Source: Symbiodinium natans (Eukaryota; Sar; Dinophyceae; Suessiales; Symbiodiniaceae). Taken from it: a stretch of 64,000 nucleotides of DNA. Numbering within the stretch: the stretch's first letter is position 1; every line of letters starts with the position of its first letter. The notes below the pieces were generated by a model. That model had not been told where the DNA came from. It ran no database searches and was given only the letters and a program-made list of their open reading frames with translations. The translations under genes and the position numbers were made by a program. The DNA is taken from contig CAJNDS010000198.1 of NCBI GenBank assembly GCA_905221605.1, positions 66,501-130,500 on the forward strand, given 5' to 3'. Positions 11,207 to 21,479 of the stretch are shown here, piece by piece.

Positions 11207-13003
11207 TCACCACCAGCCCTTCTTGCTCTTGCCCTTGCCCTTGCCCTTGCCCTTGGAGTAGGACCAGCCGCCACCGGGAGCCCAAACGCCACCCGTCGCG
11301 TGCCAATCCGGGTTTCTGGCAGCCTTCGCCTTAGCCTTGGATTTTGCCTTCTGCTTTTGCTGAGCCTCGCCACTGTTGCCTTTCCCCTTCTTCTTGACCT
11401 CCTGGGCGGCCTCCTCGTCATCCTCATCCAACTCCTTCTTGGTGATCTCCTTGGCCTTGCGCTTCTCCTCCTGTTCCTTTGCCCATGAGTCATCCCTCAA
11501 CTCCAGATTCACTTGTGGGTTGAGAGCCAAACGGCCTTGACTGCGTAGGACCGTGCTATATGCCAAATCGCCGAGAATGCTGGCGTTGGGATGTCGTAGG
11601 AGGACTTTGCTTTGCTGGTCGGTCAGCGCAAACACGAACAAAGGATGCATAGGAGGGGATTCGTCATGCAGAACCTGTTGGTACGTACTGACTTCGCGAG
11701 CTCGCGTGCCTCCCAAACACTTAGCCAACTTCACCGCACGGCACTTCGAAGTAGTATCCGCTAACTGCTGGTTGAACTCACCAATGAAATTGGCGCGAGC
11801 ATAGTCGAAGATGGATTGCACGAGGCCCAGTTCCTGGACGAACAAAGTTTCACTGCCCTTGTGGAAGCGGGTCATGAGGTGGCAGATCACATCCTGCTGT
11901 TTCGAGTCCTTGGGTCGAAACATGAGCTGGCCGAAATCGGCCTTGGAGATGATGGAACCCTGGCCGTGCAACGGGCACTCCGGTCGTAACAGGAGCGCAT
12001 GCATGGTTTTGATGGGAAGCATCGCGAGGAGCTTCGACTGCGGCTGGTATTTCTCCAGACGCAATTCCTTGCCAGGCACCGTCTCCTCCTTACCCTCGAC
12101 CTTGTACTGCAGTTTCGGGAGCTTGCCAAGTGAGGATTGCTTCTGGAACTGCGAATACGCATCATGACAACTCTGGGCCCGAATGAACTGGAGTACTGCC
12201 AAAGCATGTTTCGAGCTGTAGCTATGGGTGACCATATCCTGAAGGTCGTCGTACTTGCAAAACGACTTGACGAAGGCCTTCAAATTGCCGATGGACGCCG
12301 TAGGAGGCAACTGGCTCAGAAGGAGTGTGCGACGCGCGACGTCTGCCTCCAGAATTTCCAAGCGGTCCTCCACTTGGTTCAACCTGGAGCCGAAGATGCG
12401 GTTGCAATCGTGCTGGGCTGCCATCGCATCCGTGACCTTTTGGGACAAGGTTTGAAGGTCGCGAACGTGGGTGTCTTTGTGGAAGGAAATGAGGGCCTGC
12501 TTGATGGTGTCCTCGACTGCAAGCTCTGCAATCTCATCGAAGTCCGTTTGCATGGCCTCGCGCTCTGGGAGCTGCATCATGGCCACACGCTCAAAGGACT
12601 GCTTGTCTTTGTCGAAAAAGAACCCACCACGCGTGGCACTATTTGCCAGGAGAAGCACAAAATCCCTGGTGTCCTTATCACGCAGGGCGTGCTTTTGTGG
12701 CTCAGAAAGATCCTCCCAAGGAACATTGAGGGCCCCTTCCACTTCTTGTTTTGCTTGCAGTTCATCGGCCTCGATCTTTACAATCTGCGGAACTGCTGAA
12801 GGATTGGGCGATGTGGAGGAAGCACCGGAGCCTTGGCTCCGCAGCTGGGCCATGGAGTTGAGAAAGCCTTGCAGCTCTTCGGCAGAAAGCTTGTCACCAA
12901 ACTGCGCCTTCGCCATGGCCAGCACATCTGCTTGCGCAGGGACATCGGAGGAAGGCTCGGGCTTTGGACGTTTGCCCGCAGGGGTTTCCCCGGAGCCGAA
13001 CAT
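11207..13003 (-). CDS. LINE ORF1: RNA-binding nucleocapsid-like protein
   Basis: 598-residue protein starting at an ATG (MFGSGETPAGKRPKPEP). The N-terminal 130 residues are low-complexity and charged. The middle has a helix likely to form a coiled coil (NQVEDRLEILEADVARR), directly followed by an RRM-like stretch (RTLLLSQLPPTASIGNL, later ALAVLQFIRAQSCHDAYSQF). The tail is very basic and glycine-rich (GKGKGKGKSKKGWW), well suited to binding RNA. Coiled coil plus RRM matches the plan of LINE ORF1 proteins that package the element RNA. It ends in TGA; after that stop the same frame stays open for 24 codons to the ORF2 ATG, so a single UGA separates the two proteins. Confidence 0.85.
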   Translation of the reverse strand: MFGSGETPAGKRPKPEPSSDVPAQADVLAMAKAQFGDKLSAEELQGFLNSMAQLRSQGSGASSTSPNPSAVPQIVKIEADELQAKQEVEGALNVPWEDLSEPQKHALRDKDTRDFVLLLANSATRGGFFFDKDKQSFERVAMMQLPEREAMQTDFDEIAELAVEDTIKQALISFHKDTHVRDLQTLSQKVTDAMAAQHDCNRIFGSRLNQVEDRLEILEADVARRTLLLSQLPPTASIGNLKAFVKSFCKYDDLQDMVTHSYSSKHALAVLQFIRAQSCHDAYSQFQKQSSLGKLPKLQYKVEGKEETVPGKELRLEKYQPQSKLLAMLPIKTMHALLLRPECPLHGQGSIISKADFGQLMFRPKDSKQQDVICHLMTRFHKGSETLFVQELGLVQSIFDYARANFIGEFNQQLADTTSKCRAVKLAKCLGGTRAREVSTYQQVLHDESPPMHPLFVFALTDQQSKVLLRHPNASILGDLAYSTVLRSQGRLALNPQVNLELRDDSWAKEQEEKRKAKEITKKELDEDDEEAAQEVKKKGKGNSGEAQQKQKAKSKAKAKAARNPDWHATGGVWAPGGGWSYSKGKGKGKGKSKKGWW

Positions 13004-13238
13004 GATGCCTTAAAGGCGCGGCAAATGGGGGAGGTGCGAAAATGCCCTAAAGGCGCACCGAAGACGAACAGCGGAATGAGACACGCGAGTGTGCCCACCG
13101 CCAGCAAGAGCAAAAGCTACGAGCTGTTCAAAGCAAGGAGCCGCTTCTGCAGGCACTGCCGAGCCGTGCGCAGTACCCCAGCAAAGCGGACTATTTGTGG
13201 ATCGACCGGTATTCGGCCGCTAACGTCTGATTTGAGGC

Positions 13239-13252
13239 TCTAGCCAAGCACC
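13239..13252. repeat. Target-site duplication, 5' side of LINE
   Basis: TCTAGCCAAGCACC, identical to 6525-6538. Confidence 0.93.
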
Positions 13253-13369
13253 ACCGGGGGCAACTGCATTGGGACCCGCAAAAGGAGGTGCGGGGGCGCC
13301 AGGGTCGCGTCGAGGATTGAGGGCCTTGAGCCCTCGACCCGAAACGACAAAGCATTGCCTTATTCCCAT

Positions 13370-13445
13370 ACACACACATACATATATACATATATATATA
13401 TATATTTAAATTTATATTTATATTTATTTATTTATTTATTCATTG
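13370..13445. repeat. AT-rich microsatellite (ACAT/ATAT/ATTT)
   Basis: CA/TA steps followed by ATTT units. Just above it, an open minus reading at about 13490-13627 (for example FPGTLAQAWMQQKVFLD) could be a kinase-gene exon, and a plus reading at 13690-13770 (KNNEAHEAAKAMQGAVEYLS) also looks codable. I could not decide between the strands. Confidence 0.7.
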
Positions 13446-13779
13446 ATTTTTTGTGTTTTTTGTTTCGTTTCTTTGTCTTTGGGGGGGTTCGACGAAGCAC
13501 CCGAACTCCCCAAATCTCTCAAAACAACTTGAACGGAATGATCCAAAAAGACTTTTTGTTGCATCCAGGCTTGGGCGAGCGTGCCGGGAAAGAGCTCATG
13601 CTGCCCAGGTTCCAAAGAGACTTTCAAACCCTAAACCCCAAACCCCTTCCAGCCCTTCCAAGCCCTCAAGGAAGAGGCATGCAATAATAGGCATGCTGAA
13701 GAACAACGAGGCTCATGAAGCGGCGAAGGCGATGCAGGGAGCCGTCGAGTACCTCAGCAAAAAGGGACCAAAGACCCGT

Positions 13780-13892
13780 GGTTTAGGGTTTAGGGTTTAG
13801 GGTTTAGGGTTTAGGGTTTAGGGTTTAGGGTTTAGGGTTTAGGGTTTAGGGTTTAGGGTTCAGGGTTTAGGGTTTAGGGGATAGGGTTTAGG
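13780..13892 (+). repeat. TTTAGGG array
   Basis: About 15 near-perfect units. Confidence 0.95.
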
Positions 13893-14149
13893 GTCAGTGC
13901 GTTAGGGCCGCTAGCTCCGGGGCTTCAGGGTGTGCTGCAGTTCAGTGCTGCAGTACACTGCTGCAGTTCAGTTCGGGACTGCATCTAGGACCCGTCTTCC
14001 TTCGGGCGACTAGGCGTTACATATCCGAGTTCTCAAAGTTCCATGCACGTGCGAAAGGGGAGAAGTGTCTCTGCCCTTTGAGCTGTCGCTCGCCTTACTC
14101 CTGGTGGCATGTTGCTGCCTTGCCAAGTCGCAGTGGCCGCGGGAGTTGT

Positions 14150-17100
14150 AGTCAACCAAGCATGCTGGCAGGCATTTTTTGCGGTGATGCGTTCCGCTGG
14201 ATTCCTGGGCATGCTCCAGAATGAGAGGAAGGAAACCTGCAACTGGGTTTAGGGTTGAGGGTTTAGGGTTTAGGGTTTAATCGTTTCGTATCTCTCTGTG
14301 CAAGCATGGCAATACTCATCTGCCGGCACCCAGCTGCTTCACAGACCCGAGCCCCTGGACTCAAAACCTCAACCCCACGCCCCCATGTCCTTCAAAACCC
14401 CTCACGACTCACAACTCTGCTCAGCCGTGCCACATCTTTAGAAGCTCACGGACCATCGCCTTAGCATCCTGGGAGATCGCCGACCAATCCTGCCAAGAAA
14501 GGCTTCACCAGTAAGTTCCCCTCATTTAAGTATCTGGCTTGACTCCGTGCCCCCATCATGCCAAGGTGGATCTGCCTTAAACGCAGCAGTAACCAAGCTA
14601 ACCTCGCGAAGGGGAGGCCCAGGCTGGATGCGGCTAAAACTGCAGAAGGAGATCTAAGGCGTCATCTACACGGCTAGGCAACTGCGCCGAAAGCCGCAGA
14701 GAAAGCAGAAGAGGGAAAGGGGACCAATCACCACCGCTGCCCTCCAGGCCCTGCCTTCAATACCCAGAGAGCCCAATACCCTGAATTCAGGGATTTACCC
14801 TGAGAACATCCGGCGATCCTTGATGTGATTTAAGGTATCTCCTTAATTCAGGGATATTGGGTTGTTTGGGTACCCTTTTGCAAGGATTTCAGATCGACTC
14901 GGACGTCTGCTTGTGCTTCCCAATAGGCTCCGCTGCTCCTCCCTGGGCATGATCCACCTTTAACACATGTGCGCGAGCCACATGAAGCTTCAAGCTACAT
15001 CGCAGCCGCTTCGGCGGAGAGCTGGCTGAGACTGTCTTGTCTCCTTTCATACCAAACCCCAACCCAAACCCCTGAAAAGATCCAAATAAGTAGAGCGTCA
15101 CTATCAGAAACCCACGCAAGCCTGTGGGACCCATCATTTAAAGAAATGGGCACGGGAACCCGGAACCCCCCCAGCTAACCCAGGAAGCCTGCATGGGAAA
15201 AGCAAAGTTGCCGCGCTTGATGGCGGCAGTAGTCTTCATCATGTCCTCGAAGCTGGCCAGATTCTCTTCATTACGGGGGCAAGGTTGGGAGGGTGTGCAA
15301 AGTTGCAGGGCTTGGACTTCTCCTGTATCAACTGTAGAGATGGGAGTCCGCAACCACACATGGACGTCTACACTCGACAGGAGCTTCTAGGGCAAACCTT
15401 GGGGTCTGTTCTGAATATAGGATGGTCGCTTCCGGTGGGTCCCGTCCCCGTATATGCGGATCGATCCAAACACAAGGCCGTCATACGGCTTAAGGACAGA
15501 TGCTCAAGGACCCTCAACAGAAAGATCCTAGGTTTCAAGCAACCCCCACAATTTTCAATGCCGAAGGGCCGTGTCGTGCCAGAAGGGAGGATAGCCACTC
15601 AGCCTGCCACGAGGCCCAAGACTAACATACCCCCAAGTGCTTCTGGCCCTCTTTAGGGGTCAGGTTGGAGATGTCCGACTTCGATCCGAATCTGGAGTTG
15701 CTCTTACTTAGTCCTGGTTTTGAGACCTGTTTTTGTGGAATCCAATTCCCTATCTACCTGCGTCGAGCACTGCATTCTCCTCACCCGCCACAAGTGCCCC
15801 GGCCTCAAAACCTACATCGCGGTCCAGAGCTGAAGGTTCTGAATGCCAATTTCTAGCACAATCAAGGGGCCTTTGAAGGCAAAACTCGAGATATCTCGAA
15901 GAAAGAACAAACTGCCCGAAGTCCTCAGCAGACGATCGCAACACACAGCCCTGCACACCCCTGAACGCTGCCAAGAGGCAGCAGGTAGGTAAGCACTCCG
16001 CAACTCCACAGGTCGGCAGCAAGGTCGTAGCGGCCTGAGATCACCTCTTCAGGGAAGAGGCGGTACCCGTATTAGTTTCCCCTCATAGTCTCCTTCGGGT
16101 CCTTGAATTCTGAGGACAAGCAAAGGAATTGTGGGCAGTGTGAAATTACACCAAAATGCTTGGAGGTCGAGGCTTTTGGCTTGGCCATGGAGGTTTCTCC
16201 GCGTTCGAGGGTAGTGTGGGGGAACCCCCAACCAAGAAGCGTACCCAAAGAAAGAAAGTGGGAGCATCGGGCTGGTCTTGCAGACAAAGGCCATGCCTTG
16301 TAAGCCTTGAACCACCCCACCATATACTCATTCCCCTTCTAAGGACTGATATAGTAGGGATTATAAAGGGGAGTACTATAATCATAATCCCTCGTAAGGA
16401 CTGCTAGTGTAAGGGGGGAACATCCCAATCCCAAACCTCCGCCCAAACGCGCCTGCGGAGCCATATACGGCAGCGTGCCCATCTTGGTTGACAGGTGACC
16501 CTCCTAAACCCTAAACCCTAAATCCTAAACCCTAACTGAATTGGAGTGGAAGGGGCCCACAGCAAACAAATCGTGCAACCAACCACCTGTGTCATGACTT
16601 GCATGATCCGGCACTCTTGATCCATGACTTGAACATCTGGCCCTCAAGACATCTATGGCAATAAAATACCATAATAATTCTGTATTGTATACTGACAAGA
16701 TATATTACAATAGCAATATACCATAACTCTCCAAGCTCCATAAACCTCTTGGCCCTAAGCCCTATCCGCTCTTGATGCATGGACTGCACCCCATAGGTCG
16801 TGGGGATGACATGGGGTGGAGGGGCTGGGGGGAGAAGGTAAAAGATCCAGGCACCATGGAAGTTTTGGGGATTTTGGGCGGGTTTTTTAGGGAGTTTTTT
16901 GTGGGGGGTTTTGGGGGCTCCTGAACCCTAAACCCTAAACCCGAAACCCTAAACCCTGGACCCTAAACCCTAACTGATGCGCGTGAGAGGTGCCATGCCG
17001 CGGAGATCTGAGCCATGGGGGCAAAGCGCCGAGAGGCCGAAGTCCGTGACCTGCTGTGGGGTTTAGGGTTTAGGGTTTAGGGTTTAGGGTTTAGGGTTTA

Positions 17101-17763
17101 GGGTTTAGGGTTTCGGGACTTTGGTGTCTCTTAGGGTGCTGACTCTCTGCAGCGCTCAGGGCCTTAAGGCTTGGGATTTTGAAGGTCCAGAGCCCTAAAA
17201 AGGTTCCAGGGCCGGACCTATAAGCTTAGCGCACCTCGGCTTTAAGTAACCGGCCCAAATTCAGAGGCACAGGGCTTTAAGCCACCACGCGACCTGCAGT
17301 CCGAGAAGCTGTGGAGGCACGGGTTTAAGGCCCACGCACACCCCGGAGAGCCATTTTGAAGGTCGTGGGCTTTCGGGCTTGGAGTTTAGGGCCCTTGAGA
17401 CCCTGTTTGAAACCGGACTTGTTGACTGCCAGTGAAAACTCATCCCTTTTTGCACCAGTTTCAAGGAGAATGCACGGCCCTAAACCCTGAACCTTAAACC
17501 CCCGGACTGCTCTAAACCCTACACCCTAAGCCCTTGTTTGAAGTTGGACTTGCTGACTGCCAGACACCCTAAACCCGAAACCCGAAACCCGAAACCCTCA
17601 ACCCTCAACCCTCAACCCTCAACCCTAAACCCTAAACCCTAACCAAGGTTGCCTTCAAGATGTTGTCCTTGATTGGCTGTCGGTGCAGGAGGAGGAGGTT
17701 CTCGGGCTTCAGGTCTCGATGGCAGATGGCGCAGCTGTGGAGGAAGGCCACGGCCTTGAAGAC
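14150..17763 (-). CDS. CDPK/CaMK-like Ser/Thr kinase, catalytic exons
   Basis: Seven minus-strand exons rebuild kinase subdomains VI-XI. 17763-17653 has the catalytic loop (ICHRDLKPENLLLLHRQ). 17050-16994 has DFG (VTDFGLSALCPHGSDLRGM). 16500-16453 has the activation segment (KMGTLPYMAPQ; the usual APE glutamate is Gln). 16044 to about 15986 has VISGRYDLAADLWSCGVLTY. About 15270-15189 has FEDMMKTTAAIKRGNFAFP. 14489-14437 has DWSAISQDAKAMVRELL. 14213 to about 14150 has MPRNPAERITAKNACQHAWL. Phases agree at the junctions I could fix (HRQPIKDNILK joins VTDFG exactly). Donors are GC except one GA. The introns hold telomeric repeats, a family D element and a family A element. A piece between YLL and FEDMM, and any EF-hands, were not found, so CDPK versus CaMK is open. 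A likely N-lobe exon lies at 25483-25560. Confidence 0.85.
14246..14280 (+). repeat. TTTAGGG array in kinase intron
   Basis: About four units, some degenerate, between the exons at 14489-14437 and 14213-14150. Confidence 0.85.
14761..14872. mobile_element. MITE/introner-like element, family A, in kinase intron
   Basis: 112 bp, TACCCAGAGAGCCCAAT at one end and ATTGGGTTGTTTGGGTA at the other, with a diverged family A centre (GATCCTTGATGTGATTTAAGG). It lies within the intron between the kinase exons ending at 15189 and starting at 14489. Confidence 0.75.
16316..16435. mobile_element. MITE/introner-like element, family D, in kinase intron
   Basis: Hairpin-prone element ending AAGGACTGCTAGTG then TAAGGGGGGAACATCCCA. 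A related end (AAGGCCTGTTAGTG, GGGGGAACATTC) is at 24118-24240. It sits between the kinase exons at 16453 and 16044. Confidence 0.6.
16918..17113. repeat. Telomere-type repeats on both sides of the kinase DFG exon
   Basis: CCCTAAA units occupy 16918-16975 and TTTAGGG units occupy 17053-17113. The 57-nt DFG exon (17050-16994) lies between them. The upper array comes within a few bases of the exon's acceptor, and the lower one starts about 20 nt past its GC donor. Confidence 0.85.
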
Positions 17764-17908
17764 CTGTTGAGGGGTTCTTTGGGGTTTAAGGTTCAGGGTT
17801 TAGGGTTTAGGGTTTAGGGTTTAGGGTTTAGGGTTTAGGGTTTAGGGTTTAGGGTTTAGGGTCTAGGGTTTAGGGTTTAGGGTTTAGGGTTTAGGGTTTA
17901 GGGTTTAT
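17576..17908. repeat. Telomere-type arrays around the kinase catalytic-loop exon
   Basis: A C-strand array (17576-17643) ends ten bases from the exon's GC donor. A G-strand array of about 120 bp (17788-17908) lies 25 bp before its acceptor. Confidence 0.9.
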
Positions 17909-17933
17909 GGCTGGTGCTTCTTAGCGGGGTTTA

Positions 17934-18026
17934 CTTGGAGGTTCATGGGTACTTAGAAGTAGGGTTATAAGTACCCTAAGTAAGGTTATAACCATAGTTA
18001 CCATGCTGTGCCCGTGAACCTCCAAG
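17934..18026. mobile_element. MITE/introner-like element, family B
   Basis: ACTTGGAGGTTCATGGG at the left and GTGAACCTCCAAG at the right form the inverted ends. The interior is AT-rich with internal inverted repeats around GGGTTATAA. The same ends occur at 28948-29077 and 36067-36172. Confidence 0.75.
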
Positions 18027-18102
18027 CAGGGGGGGGTTTAGGGTTTGCTCGGCGCTGTCTCTGTGTCTGAGCGACTGTAGGGTTTAGGGTTTAGGGTGAT
18101 TT

Positions 18103-18221
18103 GGGGGGGGGGGGGGGGGGGGGGGGGGGTGGGGGGGGGGTTATTTTTGAAGAACCAAGGTATTTTGGAGGTGTTTGGAGGGGTGATGAGGAATGCTCTG
18201 TTTCAGAACCACGGTATTTGG

Positions 18222-18262
<41 letters not shown>
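18103..18262 (+). repeat. Two long poly-G tracts
   Basis: About 35 G (18103-18139, one T interruption) and about 40 G (18222-18262), separated by an 82-bp spacer. They are strong G-quadruplex candidates, and their length in the assembly is unreliable. Confidence 0.9.
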
Positions 18263-19316
18263 CGAAGACCTGTTTGTACCTTAAGGGCTTTTAAGGGCAC
18301 ATGGTTTAGTGTTGCATTTTTGGGGGCTGGGCTGACATCAGGAAAAAGGGGAACTGCTCCAGCTGTAAAGGCTGTGTCCACTGGGCCCCCTTGCAGCCCT
18401 TACTCTCTCACCCTGTCTCTTTGGTTACGCGCTTCCCAGTCTAGAGTGCAAGCCCAAAAACCCACAACCCTTCCTGCAACCTAAAGCCTAAACCCTAAAC
18501 CCCAAACCCTAAACCGCAGCCCTTCACCAAACCCCACATGACATCCACATTGCCGCCTGCCGCATCACCAGAACCACCTCCGGAGCTTCACAAGAATTAG
18601 GATTAGGGCTTTTGGGCATCGGGTTTATACTCCGAGGGATTGTAGAAAGTTTTTGGTCACCCGCCCAGCACTCTTTCGTGATCGGGCAGAGATGCAAACT
18701 GTCTTCAGCTCTGCCCATCTACTGCGGCAGTCTCACATGCAGCAGAGTTGTACAGTCTGCACCACCGGCCAGCGGACAATTCAATTCGGCACCACACAAG
18801 AAAACCCAAACCCACAGACCCCCAACAGTGAGAGGCGATGTAAGCCCACACCTCGAAAAGCGACGACGACAATTTGGGAGTTCGGCAGTGCGCGGGCCCG
18901 GATCTCCCAAAGCACGACTGCGGCACGAAGTCCAAAAGCGATGACCGAGCGTGGCCACACGCTGCGACTAAGCAAGAGCTTGAGGCTTGTTCAGAATGAG
19001 AACGGGCTTCGAAAGCACCGCGCGCGCTTGCGCTCACGGGGCCTAAATCGACCAAGCTCCTCTTATTTAGCTCGTTTGAAGTCAACGGACGCAAGAGGAT
19101 GTCAAAGCGCCCCCAAGTCCAGTACCCAAGCCAACACAAGAAGCAGAGGACATGCAGGGGATGTCCTTTTTCATGGGGAACCCCTTTATGCCCAAAATCT
19201 CGGAGAATCCCTCCTCAAAAGGGGACCTGAATCTTCAAACCATGGAGGCCGCCTGGGCCTCGGTGTGCGTTCCCTGCTCCAACAAAAAGGCCACCTGAGA
19301 AAAGCGATTGCGAGGG

Positions 19317-19360
19317 CTTAGGGTTTAGGGTTTAGGGTTCAGGGTTTAGGGTTTAGGGTA
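19317..19360 (+). repeat. TTTAGGG array
   Basis: About six units. Between about 18080 and 19316 ORFs are open on both strands, but I saw no convincing exon. Confidence 0.85.
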
Positions 19361-19995
19361 TCGGGTGTTTTTTTTCCACGCTAGAAAGCTTACGGTGCAA
19401 GATCCCCCCAAGTGTGGTTCCTTCTCCTGTTTGCGGTAGGGGGGGGGGGGGCCATACGTACAATGAACCCTGGACCCATCGGGGTGACGGGGTTTGTTTA
19501 GGGTTTTGGGTTTTGGGAATTGGGTTTAGGGTTTAGGGTTTAGGGTTTAGGGCTTAGGGCTTAGGGCTAGGGTTTAGGTTTCACAAACCCCCAAAGCCCT
19601 CCAAACTGTGTTTAGGGGTTTGTGCAGTTTAGGGTTTAGGGTTTACCGTTCAGGTTTAGGGTCTCTGGGTTTAAGGTTCAGAAGCTTTAGTGTGCCTTAT
19701 AGCACCCATTTGAGTCTGTAGATCCAAAACGTCCCTAAGCCTAAGAGGTGGGGCTGTCACCCGCGGCCGAAACTTTTTTCCATGCCGCACATTCCTGGGC
19801 ACCGGAGGGCCCACTTCTGCGAACCGAAGGCTCTAATGTTCCTTTAGGGGGCAACTAAAGACTAGTCTACCCTCCAATGTACTACATTGGGCACCCCCCA
19901 AAACCATCCCTAGTATTTCTGGGGGACTTGCATGAGTGGTACTAGGTACCCGACAAAAAAGCATCCTGAGCATGGTGGTTGTTGAGGACTTGTGT

Positions 19996-20496
19996 TCATG
20001 GAACTCGGCATGGCACTCGGTTCACCCGAAGCAAGTCGTTCTCGTCGCAGATCGAAGAGCCAAGCTGGAACGTAATCTCATACCGGGAATAGGACACTAA
20101 ACTGATCGTCGGGTAGAGGAATTCACCGTCGAAGAGCACGGCACTCCTCTCTTGATCCTCTAGGTCCGGGCGGTCTTCGCGAATAGCCTCCAGGTCACGC
20201 ACAGTCATCGGCGTATCTCTTATGTGCACGGTCTGCGTGACGGTCTGGAGTTCCTGCTTCTGGCCGACGACCACTACGCGAGCACCGGCATGGATCACGG
20301 GAGTGTCATGAGTCATCCGGCAGCCAAAAACCGTCGTGTGTCCATAGCCATCCTGGAGGAACATGGGAGGGGCAGGCACCGTGGAGTCGGGCCAAGGAAG
20401 ATGGGGCCGGGTCGAAAACAACCTCCACGGAGCACTGATATCACACGCAGCTCGTATCAGCTGTTCCTCGGCCTTCGCGGCAGCTGTCTGCCTCAC
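19996..20496 (-). CDS. Probable 3'-terminal exon of an unassigned gene
   Basis: An open frame of about 166 codons ends in a stop at 19996. It has a compact hydrophilic sequence with regular beta-type patterning (AGARVVVVGQKQELQ, TPMTVRDLEAIREDRPDLED, FDGEFLYPTISLV). No family recognised. A likely upstream exon is at 20650-20765 (MNLHGFDSSGRLTMLQLQEP, then GKLLWPNTEELHLDIL), which shows the same coding character. Both lie between the N-lobe kinase exon (25.5 kb) and the catalytic-loop exon (17.7 kb). If those belong to one kinase gene, this gene is nested in its intron. Confidence 0.5.
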   Translation of the reverse strand: MRQTAAAKAEEQLIRAACDISAPWRLFSTRPHLPWPDSTVPAPPMFLQDGYGHTTVFGCRMTHDTPVIHAGARVVVVGQKQELQTVTQTVHIRDTPMTVRDLEAIREDRPDLEDQERSAVLFDGEFLYPTISLVSYSRYEITFQLGSSICDENDLLRVNRVPCRVP

Positions 20497-20925
20497 AGCA
20501 GCAACATGATGCTAATCTAACGACAGGTTATTGCTTTTTCGGCACTTGGTGGGATTTTGCTCAGACCTGCGCTCGCTGCAACACACCTGGGCCCACAACC
20601 CAAAAGCGCAAACTTTGGAACCCAAAATCCTCATCTCGAAATCCTAATTAGAGTATGTCGAGATGCAACTCTTCAGTATTTGGCCATAGAAGCTTTCCAT
20701 CCGGCTCCTGTAGCTGAAGCATAGTCAGCCTGCCAGAAGAATCGAAGCCATGCAGATTCATATCTTCGTGATTTCTGTCTTGCTTCGGGCGTGCGGGGTG
20801 GGTGGGAGAAAGGATTTAGATGGCCCACCACAATCGGGCCACAGCTGCTCTTTGCACCTCATGAAGCTTTCGAGCTTATTCCGCATTCCAACCTCCACAG
20901 CATCTGCGCCATGCTCTTGCAAGCC

Positions 20926-21062
20926 CTAGACCCTCAACCCGAAACCCGAAACCCTAAGCCCTAGACCCTAAACCCGAAACCCGAAACCCTAAACCCTAAA
21001 CCCTAAGCCCGAAGCCCTAAACCCTAGCCCTAAGCCCTAAACCCTAAACCCTAAGCCCAAAC
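20926..21062 (-). repeat. Degenerate CCCTAAA/CCCGAAA array
   Basis: About 19 units with many CCCGAAA and CCCTAGA variants, more diverged than most arrays here. Confidence 0.9.
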
Positions 21063-21479
21063 CCAAGCTCCAGGCAAGGGGCAAAGGATCCACAGACTCC
21101 ACAACAGCGGTCAGCTCCTCCAGAAGCCCCCAAGCGACCCCCCCAAATGGCCCAACTTGGAAGGTTTTGGGGTTTAGGGTTTCGGGTTTAGGGTTTTGGG
21201 GTTTTAGTGGCACTTGCACAACAGGACGATTTAGGGCTTAGGGTGTAGGGTTTAGGGTTAAGGGCTTTTTTTTCGGGTGCCAAAGCGCATCCCAAACTCC
21301 TTGATATCCGCTTAAACAATTCAGGCTGGCACGTAAGATGCCGTGCAAAGGTGGGGTCACTAGTTAAGTGCCTAGGAGGCCCCTTCTATCCGAAGAGGCA
21401 GTGCGACCTAGATGTTTTGGAAAGACTAGCAAAGCTCGCGCTTCAACTTATTCTAACCAGTGGCGTTGCGGATGTCACC

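Larger units (their letters stand above)
6539..13238 (-). mobile_element. Complete LINE retrotransposon, recent insertion
   Basis: A 6.7-kb non-LTR retrotransposon on the minus strand. Its 5' end is at 13238, followed by about 235 nt of leader, ORF1 (13003-11207), ORF2 (11134-6623), a short 3' UTR and a GAA-rich tail (GAAAGAAGAAGAA at the end). A perfect 14-bp direct repeat flanks both ends and both ORFs are uninterrupted, so the copy looks young and possibly active. It contains no telomere-type repeats, unlike the DNA on both sides. It lies in the same orientation as all the host genes. The tail is GAA-rich rather than poly(A), as some LINE clades have. Confidence 0.95.

Noticed and set aside
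18091-18484. Poly-Gly / poly-Pro ORFs
   Set aside because: Translated poly-G tracts.
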